The notes beneath the pieces were generated by a model. The model did not search any database. It saw nothing but the letters and a program-made list of their open reading frames with translations, and was not told where the DNA came from. A program made the translations under genes and the position numbers. Shown here piece by piece: positions 1 through 6,552 of a stretch of 6,741 nucleotides of DNA; position 1 is the first letter of the stretch; every line of letters begins with the position of its first letter. The stretch covers positions 1-6,741 of the forward strand of contig NCCR01000237.1 in the NCBI GenBank assembly GCA_002279765.1. Reading direction: 5' to 3'. Source of the stretch: Verrucomicrobia bacterium 12-59-8. Lineage in GTDB: Bacteria > Verrucomicrobiota > Verrucomicrobiae > Verrucomicrobiales > Verrucomicrobiaceae.

Positions 1-225
1 GCCCGCAAGCTCGACGTCCAGCACGCCACCCTCCTCGACGGCGGCCGCGCCCTCCAATACTCCATCCGCACCGACGACGGCCCCTGGCACTTCCACGCCC
101 TGAACACCGAACTGCCCTTCAAGCACAAGTGGCTCGAACGCCAGCGCTCCCCTGTTTACATCGGCGTGCGGCGCAAGGCTCCGGTGATTATCGAAGGTGC
201 ATCTAGTTTCCCTTCTCAGCCTTAA
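1..225 (+). CDS. C-terminal end of an unidentified protein (partial, 5' end outside window)
   Basis: Frame 1 is open from the first base to a TAA at 223-225 and gives the last 74 residues of a protein. Almost every codon ends in G or C (GCC, CTC, GAC, CGC runs), as expected for a real gene in a GC-rich genome. The visible part is soluble, with no membrane segment. It has alternating hydrophobic and charged residues around LQYSIRTDDGPWHFHALNTE and a basic stretch near GVRRK, suggesting a mostly beta fold. I do not recognise the family and assign no function. Its last 23 bases overlap the 3' end of the convergent minus-strand oxidoreductase gene, and no terminator hairpin is visible between the two stops. 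Confidence 0.8.
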   Translation, partial: ARKLDVQHATLLDGGRALQYSIRTDDGPWHFHALNTELPFKHKWLERQRSPVYIGVRRKAPVIIEGASSFPSQP

Positions 226-2029
226 GCCTCTTCTGCCAGTCTGAATGCTGCGTCTTGTAGGCCTGAAAGGCGGCGTGTTCGGTGGTGGAAATCTTGCCGT
301 CCTTGCTGGTGTCGATGAACGGAAACAGCCACTCCCATCCCGGCTTGGCTTCGCTCCACGCTTCCTTCGACTCCCATTCCCCAGCCTCCACTCCCGAATG
401 TCGGACTGTAGGGCCGGTCCAGGCCAGAATTTGACCGCGTTCCAGCAAGCGATTGCGGAGCTTCGCCGCATCCACATCCTGCACCGTCACCCCGGCATGA
501 ATGGACTGCGCTGCAGCCACACCGGCGGATTCCCCCATGACACAAAACACCGGCTCCATGCGCGCCGAGGCATAGGCGATGTAGCTGGCAGAGAAGCACA
601 CCGGCACGAGCAGATTGCTGCAGTCCTCCGCTTTCGGTGTGAGCGCGCGATACGGAATGGGATAAGGATGCCCCGTGCCCTGCGAGCCGCCGACGAACAT
701 GTTTCCCTCGGTTGCCACGCCCATCTGGCCGGTGGCGGGATCTGCGACGGCGTAGCGACGCACAGGATAAATATCCACGCCGTAGAGCGCCAGACCGACG
801 CTGTCATCCACCTGCGTTTGATTCCACACGTCGGCGAGCGTCAGCACATAGCGGCCCTGCATGCGCCGGGAGATGCGCACGTAGAGTTGATTGGGCCAGC
901 CGTCGGTGTCGGCGTGCATGGTCTTGTCCAAACCGAGCGCCGCTGTCTCGGTGCGGAACTTTTCCGGCACGCGTGGGTCCGTGCTCAGGAAGTGATGCAG
1001 GCCGCTGAGGTAGTCCTTGTGCTGCCGCCAGATGCGCGACTTTGCCTCCCAATTCCCATCCTGGTAATAGCGGCTCACGCCGAGCGGTGAGATGGTGACC
1101 AGGGAATCGCGCTTGTAGTTGTACTCGCCGCTGTTGAGCCAGCCGGGGAAGATGTCGCGCAGCCGCTTGAGCAGCTTCTCCTCTCCGCCCTCCGTGGTGC
1201 GTACCAGGTGCTCCACATAGCGCCCGACCAATTCAAAATCCTTGGCGTTGTAGCCTGCCGGTGTTTCAAACGCGATCCGCTTCTCCGCATCACGCGTCAC
1301 GTAAAAGCGATAGTTGTAGGCCTGCGTGTAATCATCCGCCGCGCCCTTCGGCAAACCGTGATCCTCATCCACCAGCGGCAGCAGGCCGCTTTTCGCATCG
1401 CCCGGCACCACGTAGGGGTCGATGGGGGTCCAGTTCGTTGTCGGCCCCACGCCTGCGAGTTCTTCTTTGAAAGCAGTCGCTGCTTCGCGACCCACCACAT
1501 ACGGCACTGCGGCCGCCGCCATGACATCGCCCTCATAGCTCGCATCAATGAACACCTTGGCCTCCACCATCGCGGCGTCAGTTTGTGTGGCCTTCGATGC
1601 AGGCACGCCGTTTTTGTCGGGCGGTGCGAGTTCCAGCAGGAGTTTTGTGATCGCCTTGCCCGTCTTTTCCACTTTTTGCACGCGATGATCAAAGAGCACC
1701 GGAATCTTCTCCTCCTCCAGCCAGGCTGCGAACGCCTGCCGGATCGCGGGGGGCTGCTTCCCCAGCTTGAAGACGCGGCTCGTCGTCAGCCCACCCACCG
1801 CCTGCGGTGCCGCACAGTCCTGCATCGGCTTGATCCCTGCGCCCAGAATTCCACCCAGCCAGCGCCCCGGTTCAACGATGAGCACCGTGCAGCCCTCCTG
1901 CTTCGCCGCCACCGCAGCGACGATACCCGCCGGTGTGGCTCCATAGACGCACACGTCCACTTTCTGAGGGGCTAATTCAGCATGCGCGGAATGCAGCGCA
2001 ACCAATAGGACAAGGATAGGACGAATCAT
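203..2029 (-). CDS. Exported FAD-dependent oxidoreductase (FAD_oxidored-type) with C-terminal EF-hand-like loop
   Basis: The 608-residue product begins with a Sec-type signal peptide: Arg3, a hydrophobic core at about 4-12, and a likely cut after AHA at 15-17. No twin-arginine motif is present. The FAD-binding Rossmann start is at 25-53, with the variant loop GATPAG at 30-35 and an acidic strand end at Glu53. Further hallmarks of the FAD_oxidored family (PF12831-like) are GGILGAG at 59-65, DASYEGD at 162-168, GRE at 180-182 and a second FAD-contact block RMEPVF...GESAG at about 490-502. Residues 573-584 (DTSKDGKISTTE) fit a 12-residue EF-hand calcium loop. The substrate is unknown; relatives act on small organic or carbohydrate-type molecules. 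It is the last gene of the minus-strand cluster, 50 bases after the lactonase. An AGGAG ends only one base before the ATG, too close for a normal Shine-Dalgarno site. The start is kept because it gives a complete signal peptide. Confidence 0.92.
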   Translation of the reverse strand: MIRPILVLLVALHSAHAELAPQKVDVCVYGATPAGIVAAVAAKQEGCTVLIVEPGRWLGGILGAGIKPMQDCAAPQAVGGLTTSRVFKLGKQPPAIRQAFAAWLEEEKIPVLFDHRVQKVEKTGKAITKLLLELAPPDKNGVPASKATQTDAAMVEAKVFIDASYEGDVMAAAAVPYVVGREAATAFKEELAGVGPTTNWTPIDPYVVPGDAKSGLLPLVDEDHGLPKGAADDYTQAYNYRFYVTRDAEKRIAFETPAGYNAKDFELVGRYVEHLVRTTEGGEEKLLKRLRDIFPGWLNSGEYNYKRDSLVTISPLGVSRYYQDGNWEAKSRIWRQHKDYLSGLHHFLSTDPRVPEKFRTETAALGLDKTMHADTDGWPNQLYVRISRRMQGRYVLTLADVWNQTQVDDSVGLALYGVDIYPVRRYAVADPATGQMGVATEGNMFVGGSQGTGHPYPIPYRALTPKAEDCSNLLVPVCFSASYIAYASARMEPVFCVMGESAGVAAAQSIHAGVTVQDVDAAKLRNRLLERGQILAWTGPTVRHSGVEAGEWESKEAWSEAKPGWEWLFPFIDTSKDGKISTTEHAAFQAYKTQHSDWQKRLKAEKGN

Positions 2030-2079
2030 GCTCCTATCTGGCCACAGCTTGCGGGACTGTCATGCGGCAATTACTTGCC

Positions 2080-2928
2080 TCATCCGCCAAACGCGCTGGA
2101 CGGCACACCTTGCGCACCGGGGCGGCAGACGAAGAGGCGACCGGCGAGGGGTTCGCCCAGCCCGGGCTTCTTGCCGGTGGTGATGTAGAGATCGCGCAGA
2201 TCAGGGCCACCGAAAGCGCAGGCGGTGGTTTCGACGCAGGGGAGGTCGATCTGCATTTCCACCTGCTGCGTGGCGGGATTAAAGCACACCACTTTGGCAC
2301 CATGGCAAAAGGCGATCCAGAGCCGGTCTTCGCTGTCGATGGTCATGCCGTCGGGAGAGGAGGGATCGGCGCTGGTATCCCATACCACGCGTTCGTTGCT
2401 GATGGCGCTGGTGGCGTTGTCGAAGTCGAAGGCGCGGATTTTTTTGCTGGGGGTGTCGATGTAGAACATCGTGCGAGTATCACGGCTCCAGATGATGCCG
2501 TTGGAGTTGGTGACGGGGCCGAATTTCTTTTCCAGCCGGAGATCGCTGTGGAGGCAGTAAAGGGCGGCATCGGGGCGCTTCTGGAGGCAAATGGTGCCGG
2601 CCCAGAGACGACCGGAGGGATCGCATTTGCCGTCGTTGAAGCGGTTGTCGGGAAGGTTGGGCTCAGGATCGGCGATGGGGGTGCTAAGGCCGGTGGCTTC
2701 ATCGAGGAAGAAGAATCCATTGTCCCCGGCCCAGACAAGGCCGCCGCTAGCGCGGGGCACCACGGTGCCGACACGCTGGCCGACATCCCAGATCTTTTCT
2801 TCACCCGTTGATGGGGTGAGGGAGATGATCTTATGGTTTTCAATATCAACGTACAACAGGCGATCGCCGTGCCAGATGGGGCCTTCGCCCCATGCGGAAA
2901 CGTGGTTGGTGATGGGTTCGGGGGTCAT
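2080..2928 (-). CDS. SMP-30/gluconolactonase/LRE-family protein (probable sugar lactonase)
   Basis: The 282-residue product has the length and repeat pattern of a six-bladed SMP-30/gluconolactonase propeller (PF08450-like). Family metal ligands can be placed by motif: Glu15 in GEGPIW, Asn143 in SNG and Asp193 in SPDGMTID. The substrate-side pair Arg96/Asn98 lies in NRFNDGKCDPSGRLWAGT. Known members hydrolyse sugar lactones or related esters using a divalent metal; the substrate here is not predictable. There is no signal peptide, so a cytosolic enzyme is likely. Its ATG (2926-2928) overlaps the tsaB stop in ATGA, which implies translational coupling, and no Shine-Dalgarno site precedes it. 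Coupling to a tRNA-modification gene is positional and need not mean a shared function. Family assignment is confident; the reaction is inferred. Confidence 0.9.
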   Translation of the reverse strand: MTPEPITNHVSAWGEGPIWHGDRLLYVDIENHKIISLTPSTGEEKIWDVGQRVGTVVPRASGGLVWAGDNGFFFLDEATGLSTPIADPEPNLPDNRFNDGKCDPSGRLWAGTICLQKRPDAALYCLHSDLRLEKKFGPVTNSNGIIWSRDTRTMFYIDTPSKKIRAFDFDNATSAISNERVVWDTSADPSSPDGMTIDSEDRLWIAFCHGAKVVCFNPATQQVEMQIDLPCVETTACAFGGPDLRDLYITTGKKPGLGEPLAGRLFVCRPGAQGVPSSAFGG

Positions 2929-3572
2929 GGTGTAGGAGAAAGGACTGGGCGCTTTGGCAGCGTGATGAAAGCCTCGGCGAGATAGTGCGGGATGAGGGGC
3001 TGCGCAATGAGCGCGGCAAGCTCGTCGGCACTCAAGGATTGCACGATTTTAGCGAGGTGAGCGGCATCCGGTTTTGCAGAGTGCAGCGTGGTCAGCGCCA
3101 GCGGTGGTTTGGGATCAAAGGTGTACCACGTCTGGCCATTGTCGGTGCGTTCGCGGGCTACTTCGGCGGAAACGATGTCGAGGTCTGGCAGCAGCCTGCC
3201 ATTTTCGACGCGGGCCAGGTAGAAACTCTGGCGGCGGGCATCACCGATGATGTTGTAACTGGCGGGAGCATCCATGTCCGGCGCGGTGAGGGAGGACCAG
3301 CCGACACACCAGACATTGCGGGAGAGGGCGATACCCTGAGCGGCGGCGATGGCGATGCGGACGCCGGTGTAGGAGCCGGGGCCGTTGCCGATGACGATGC
3401 CTGTCAGTTGATCGCCAGCGGCGGCGAGGGCTTCGCGGAGCGGGGCGAAGACCTGGGCGTTGTGTGAGCGTTCGGATTGGAAGGTGGAGCGGAAGAGCAC
3501 GTCATCGCCCCGCACGACGGCGATGCTGCCGTGGGCGGTGGAGAGGTCGAGGGCGAGGAGTGTGGCAGGCAT
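2925..3572 (-). CDS. tsaB: tRNA threonylcarbamoyladenosine (t6A) biosynthesis protein TsaB
   Basis: The 215-residue product matches TsaB (YeaZ) in length and layout. It starts with the ASKHA-type strand LLALDLSTAHGSIAV (5-19), has a conserved His in SHNAQ (36-40), and carries the diagnostic GNGPGSYTGVRI segment at 62-73. TsaB is a catalytically inactive paralogue of TsaD. It forms the TsaB-TsaD-TsaE complex that transfers the threonylcarbamoyl group from the TsaC product to A37 of tRNAs reading ANN codons, in the cytosol. tsaE lies directly upstream, 67 bases away, in the same orientation; tsaC and tsaD are not in the window. The stop overlaps the lactonase start by ATGA. The ATG is preceded immediately by TTCCTA rather than a Shine-Dalgarno site. 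The C-terminal tail is typical in being poorly conserved. Confidence 0.95.
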   Translation of the reverse strand: MPATLLALDLSTAHGSIAVVRGDDVLFRSTFQSERSHNAQVFAPLREALAAAGDQLTGIVIGNGPGSYTGVRIAIAAAQGIALSRNVWCVGWSSLTAPDMDAPASYNIIGDARRQSFYLARVENGRLLPDLDIVSAEVARERTDNGQTWYTFDPKPPLALTTLHSAKPDAAHLAKIVQSLSADELAALIAQPLIPHYLAEAFITLPKRPVLSPTP

Positions 3573-3589
3573 TAGGAAGCCAGTTTGGA

Positions 3590-3627
3590 CAGGATTAACA
3601 GGATGGCAGGACTAACAAAATTTACAG
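3590..3627 (+). repeat. Degenerate 9-base tandem repeat, CAGGATTAA-type, between tsaE and tsaB
   Basis: On the plus strand the units begin at 3590 (CAGGATTAA), 3599 (CAGGATGG, one base short), 3607 (CAGGACTAA) and 3616 (CAAAATTTA), followed by a CAG remnant at 3625. Read in the direction of the genes, this is a TTAATCCTG-type repeat. It occupies most of the 67-base gap, begins 17 bases upstream of the tsaB ATG, and is AT-richer than its surroundings. Function is unknown. Confidence 0.7.
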
Positions 3628-3639
3628 AGGGTTTGTTTT

Positions 3640-4050
3640 CTAGGCACGCTCAATCACGGTGCGGGAGGCGTCGGGCTGGGGTTCGATTTGGAACCAGCGG
3701 GTGTGGGGTGGGAGGAGGTCGGGGAACATGTCGGCCCATTCGACGATGATGACGCCGGGTTCGGTGAGGAACTCGTCCCAGCCAATGCCGATGACTTCGG
3801 CTGCGGATTCCATGCGGTAGAAGTCGAAATGGAAAATGGGGAGGCGGCCATCGAGGTACTCATGCACCAGAGTGAAGGTGGGGCTGGTGACGGCGGCCTG
3901 TGAGTTCATGCCGGCGACGATGCCGCGTGTGATCTGGGTCTTGCCTGCGCCGAGGGTGCCACACAGGGCGATGACATCGCCTGCGGCGAGGGTTGGCGCG
4001 AGCTGTGTGCCCCAGCCGTAGGCGTCGTCAGGTGTCTGCAGGGTGGTCAT
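3640..4050 (-). CDS. tsaE: tRNA t6A biosynthesis ATPase TsaE
   Basis: The 136-residue product is a TsaE (YjeE) P-loop ATPase, which drives turnover of the TsaB-TsaD complex during t6A synthesis. The Walker A motif GTLGAGKT is at 31-38. Family blocks follow: TSPTFTLVHEY (55-65), HFDFYR (74-79) and VEWAD (103-107), the last being the conserved Glu-Trp segment. Length is close to the family norm. The ATG at 4048-4050 is chosen because it gives the normal family N-terminus and overlaps the thiL TGA as ATGA. The open frame extends 41 codons further upstream, but that stretch is a proline/arginine-rich shadow of the thiL 3' end. The gene is translationally coupled to thiL and followed by tsaB after a repeat-containing gap. 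Confidence 0.96.
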   Translation of the reverse strand: MTTLQTPDDAYGWGTQLAPTLAAGDVIALCGTLGAGKTQITRGIVAGMNSQAAVTSPTFTLVHEYLDGRLPIFHFDFYRMESAAEVIGIGWDEFLTEPGVIIVEWADMFPDLLPPHTRWFQIEPQPDASRTVIERA

Positions 4051-4952
4051 GCGTCGGCACTCAGCGCGAAGTGGTCCCAGCCGGTGCTTTCGAAGTCGGG
4101 GGGGCGGCCTTCGCCGGGGGGGACGAGTTTGCCGATGATGGTGAGGGGGAGCTTGGGGAAGGCGGCGCGCCATTTGGGCAGCAGGGACTTCACGCTGCGG
4201 GAATTGACGGCGAGGAGGAGCTCGTAGTCTTCGCCATCGCCCCAGGCTTGATCGAAGGTGCAGCCGGGGTTGCAGGGCAGCGAGGCGACGTTGACCTGAT
4301 AGTGGGTGCCGCTGGCGAGGGCTAGGCGCGGGAGGTCTTTGGCAAGGCCATCACTGATGTCCATGATGGCATGCGGATGGGCGTTTTCGGAGAGCCAGCG
4401 GCCTTCTGCGAGGCGGGGCTGGAATTTGAGGTGCTTGCCGGTTATCGAGCCACCGAGGCGGCCGGTGACGAGGAGGACATCGCCCGCCTTGCCTTCGCTG
4501 CGGGAGAGCCAGCGCTTGGAGGGGACGGTGCCGCTCATGGAAATGGAGAGCATGAGGACGAGGCCGCGCGAGGTCTCGCCGCCAACGATGTTGATGCCGT
4601 ACTCTTTGGCGATGGCGCGCATGCCGCGATAGATCTCGGTGAGAAACTCGACCTGCATGGTGGGCGGTGCCACGAGGGTGATCATGGCATGACGTGGTGT
4701 GCCACCCATGGCGGCGAAGTCGCTGACGACGCGGGCGATGGCCTTGCGGCCGATGAGTTTGGGAGGCGTTTCGAGGGTGAAATGCACGTCCTGCACGAGG
4801 GCGTCGGTTTTGAGAAGGGTGTGCTCGTGCTTGGTGCTGCGGACGACGGCGCAGTCATCCCCTGCCCCGGCGATGACATCGCCGTCGAGCTTTACACCGC
4901 GCATGAGTTTGCGGATGAGGTTGTCTTCTCCGATGTCGGCTAGGGTGGGCAT
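4047..4952 (-). CDS. thiL: Thiamine-monophosphate kinase ThiL
   Basis: The 301-residue product is ThiL, which phosphorylates thiamine monophosphate to thiamine diphosphate with ATP in the cytosol, the last step of the pathway. Visible AIRS/PurM-like blocks are GAGDD (29-33), TDALVQDVHF (49-58), SDFAAMGG (77-84), GGETSRG (124-130), DISDGL (198-203) and GDGEDYEL (238-245). These carry the Mg-binding aspartates and nucleotide contacts of the family. The third-from-last block has Glu126 where GGDT is usual. It opens a tight ATGA-linked pair with tsaE. The 85-base upstream gap holds a 9-base tandem repeat and no TPP riboswitch that I can see. The start has no Shine-Dalgarno site but has TTCTA three bases before the ATG. 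Confidence 0.97.
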   Translation of the reverse strand: MPTLADIGEDNLIRKLMRGVKLDGDVIAGAGDDCAVVRSTKHEHTLLKTDALVQDVHFTLETPPKLIGRKAIARVVSDFAAMGGTPRHAMITLVAPPTMQVEFLTEIYRGMRAIAKEYGINIVGGETSRGLVLMLSISMSGTVPSKRWLSRSEGKAGDVLLVTGRLGGSITGKHLKFQPRLAEGRWLSENAHPHAIMDISDGLAKDLPRLALASGTHYQVNVASLPCNPGCTFDQAWGDGEDYELLLAVNSRSVKSLLPKWRAAFPKLPLTIIGKLVPPGEGRPPDFESTGWDHFALSADA

Positions 4953-4966
4953 TTTTAGAAGGGCTT

Positions 4967-4993
4967 ACGGAATACACGGAACAGACGGAAAGG
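4967..4993 (+). repeat. 9-base tandem repeat ACGGAANNN, three exact-core units, upstream of thiL
   Basis: Three contiguous units, ACGGAATAC (4967-4975), ACGGAACAG (4976-4984) and ACGGAAAGG (4985-4993), share a perfect six-base core followed by three free bases. Read in the gene direction this is TTCCGT repeated with period 9. It begins 14 bases upstream of the thiL ATG, within the 85-base gap after the 105-residue gene. Function is unknown. Confidence 0.8.
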
Positions 4994-5037
4994 AGAACCC
5001 ATTCCATTTGAATTCATGCCGTGAGTTGCGCTGGATA

Positions 5038-5355
5038 TCACTGCTTCACCACGACATTCGTGCCGTCGAAATGCAGCAGGCGGTTCTTCAGCCCGCGAAT
5101 GGCCTGCTTGTGGATGTACACTTCGGTACCGCCGATTTGATGGCGGTTCTCGGTGGCGGCCTGGGCGCCGCTGATCCAAGTGAGCTGGCACCATTCCTGA
5201 CCGCTGAGCTCCCCCTGGCTGCAGCGTACGTAGTCGAGGTGGAGGACATCGCCGGGATGGCCAATGCTCTCGATGTTGTGCTTGGACTCCAAGAAATCCG
5301 CGAAGGCCTGCGAATAGATCAGGCCGGAGCGGAGGCGGTGGAGAACCATGGACAT
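5038..5355 (-). CDS. Unrecognised conserved-looking 105-residue protein
   Basis: This 105-residue frame is accepted as real because most codons end in G or C (for example GTC CTC CAC CTC GAC TAC), it is collinear with its neighbours, and it fills the sodA-thiL gap without overlap. I do not recognise the family. It has no signal peptide or membrane segment. It has two cysteines (Cys45, Cys56) around a beta-like core (DVLHLDYVRCS, EWCQLTWISG) and a C-terminal part VYIHKQAIRGLKNRLLHF that faintly recalls the end of HesB-type domains. That resemblance is too weak for a name. The ATG at 5353-5355 is used; an internal ATG two codons later (5347-5349) is an alternative. The start lies 12 bases after a strong hairpin and has no Shine-Dalgarno site. 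Confidence 0.72.
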   Translation of the reverse strand: MSMVLHRLRSGLIYSQAFADFLESKHNIESIGHPGDVLHLDYVRCSQGELSGQEWCQLTWISGAQAATENRHQIGGTEVYIHKQAIRGLKNRLLHFDGTNVVVKQ

Positions 5356-5367
5356 GTTTTTAAAGCG

Positions 5368-5404
5368 ACAAAGCGCGGGACGGGGTGGCCGTTCCGCGCT
5401 TTGT
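5368..5404 (-). terminator. Strong hairpin after sodA, probable intrinsic terminator
   Basis: The arms 5368-5381 (ACAAAGCGCGGGAC) and 5391-5404 (GTTCCGCGCTTTGT) pair at 13 of 14 positions, including an uninterrupted 11-base outer stem, around a 9-base loop. Read on the minus strand it begins 30 bases after the sodA stop. The 3' arm ends CTTTGT and is followed by CGCTTT, so the U-rich tail is short and partly inside the stem. This makes termination plausible but not certain. It also lies 12 bases upstream of the next start codon, so a leader role is possible. Confidence 0.55.
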
Positions 5405-5434
5405 GAGTAGACGAGATTCGTCAGGAAGCGGGAA

Positions 5435-6049
<615 letters not shown>

Positions 6050-6172
6050 GGTAGGATGGGTGGGTGGGGTTTATGGTTCTAGCGGGTTAGGTATCGTGAA
6101 TACGTGCGTGGGCAAGAGGAAGGTTGTGGCTAGTTGGTGCGTGGGGCGCGCGAAGGGCAAGATGGGGAACGG

Positions 6173-6214
6173 GGAAATTGTAAACTGGGAACTGAAAACT
6201 GAGAATTGTAAATT
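6173..6214 (+). repeat. Six heptad repeats, consensus GNRAAYT, upstream of sodA
   Basis: Six contiguous 7-base units run without any gap: GGAAATT, GTAAACT, GGGAACT, GAAAACT, GAGAATT and GTAAATT. First, fourth, fifth and seventh positions are invariant (G, A, A, T), the third is always a purine and the sixth always a pyrimidine. In the sodA direction it reads as AGTTTTC-type heptads, ending about 124 bases before the sodA ATG. It forms a low-GC island. Role unknown. Confidence 0.82.
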
Positions 6215-6406
6215 GGCCGGAGGCGGGGCGCGGTCAGGACATGGGTAACACATTCTTGTGTGGCATGAGCGGCGCAAGGCGTTGCTGGCGTTGGCTGCAT
6301 GGCCACCTCGGCAGAGATAAGGCTAAAGTTTTTAAAATGTTCTTAATCAATGAACCATGCAACTTGCCTGCCAACTCATCCTGAAAGCTGGTTTGGAATG
6401 AGTGAT

Positions 6407-6434
6407 TTGATGATTTGTTACGTATTTTTATCTT
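6407..6434 (+). promoter_or_regulatory. Weak candidate promoter for the secreted-protein gene
   Basis: TTGATG (6407-6412) and TATCTT (6429-6434) are separated by 16 bases and match four of six positions each of the sigma-70 consensus, in an AT-rich stretch. A start here would give a leader of roughly 110 bases. AT-rich DNA yields such matches easily, so this is only a suggestion. Confidence 0.15.
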
Positions 6435-6552
6435 TTATTCATTAGGGTTCCGACTAGTATTAAATCACATATTTATCAAGTCCGAGCCATGTAACCCGTA
6501 ATGGAAGCACGCTTGGGTGATATTCAATCCGTCTGACTTCAATTCTAACTTC

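Larger units (their letters stand above)
6050..6552. other. Divergent non-coding region between sodA and the secreted-protein gene
   Basis: This 503-base stretch should hold the promoters of both flanking genes. Near sodA (6050-6172) it is G-rich on the plus strand with no convincing promoter. A heptad repeat follows (6173-6214). From about 6320 it turns strongly AT-rich, unlike the rest of the window. The frames here are short. One 47-codon plus-strand frame (6241-6384, MGNTF...) is open but has no supporting start signal. I see no tRNA, riboswitch or insertion-sequence end. Confidence 0.7.

Noticed and set aside
245..1090. Long plus-strand open frame (281 codons) opposite the FAD oxidoreductase
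   Set aside because: It is antisense to a gene with a signal peptide and multiple family motifs. The peptide is rich in His, Arg and Cys with no recognisable domain, as expected for a shadow frame in GC-rich DNA.
1208..1975. Plus-strand open frame of 255 codons
   Set aside because: Shadow of the N-terminal half of the FAD oxidoreductase; Cys-, His- and Arg-rich with no motifs.
2062..2811. Plus-strand open frame of 249 codons
   Set aside because: Antisense shadow of the SMP-30-family gene; the Gly/Ala/Val/Glu-rich composition is typical of such shadows.
4051..4173. Upstream extension of tsaE by 41 codons
   Set aside because: The extension is Pro/Arg-rich, lies wholly inside thiL, and would replace the normal TsaE N-terminus. 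The ATG overlapping the thiL stop is the better start.
4953..5037. Possible TPP riboswitch upstream of thiL
   Set aside because: The gap is only 85 bases and lacks the conserved THI-box segments; it is largely accounted for by the 9-base repeat.
4699..5406. Plus-strand open frame of 235 codons across the thiL start and the 105-residue gene
   Set aside because: It runs antisense to the 5' part of thiL and the whole 105-residue gene, and straddles the repeat-bearing gap. The minus-strand frames show consistent G/C-ending codons and known motifs.
6173..6214. CRISPR-like array
   Set aside because: Units are 7 bases and contiguous with no spacers, so this is a short tandem repeat, not a CRISPR.
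6071..6277. Minus-strand 68-codon frame upstream of sodA
   Set aside because: It reads straight through the heptad array, giving a Ser/Phe/Pro low-complexity peptide, and has no start context.
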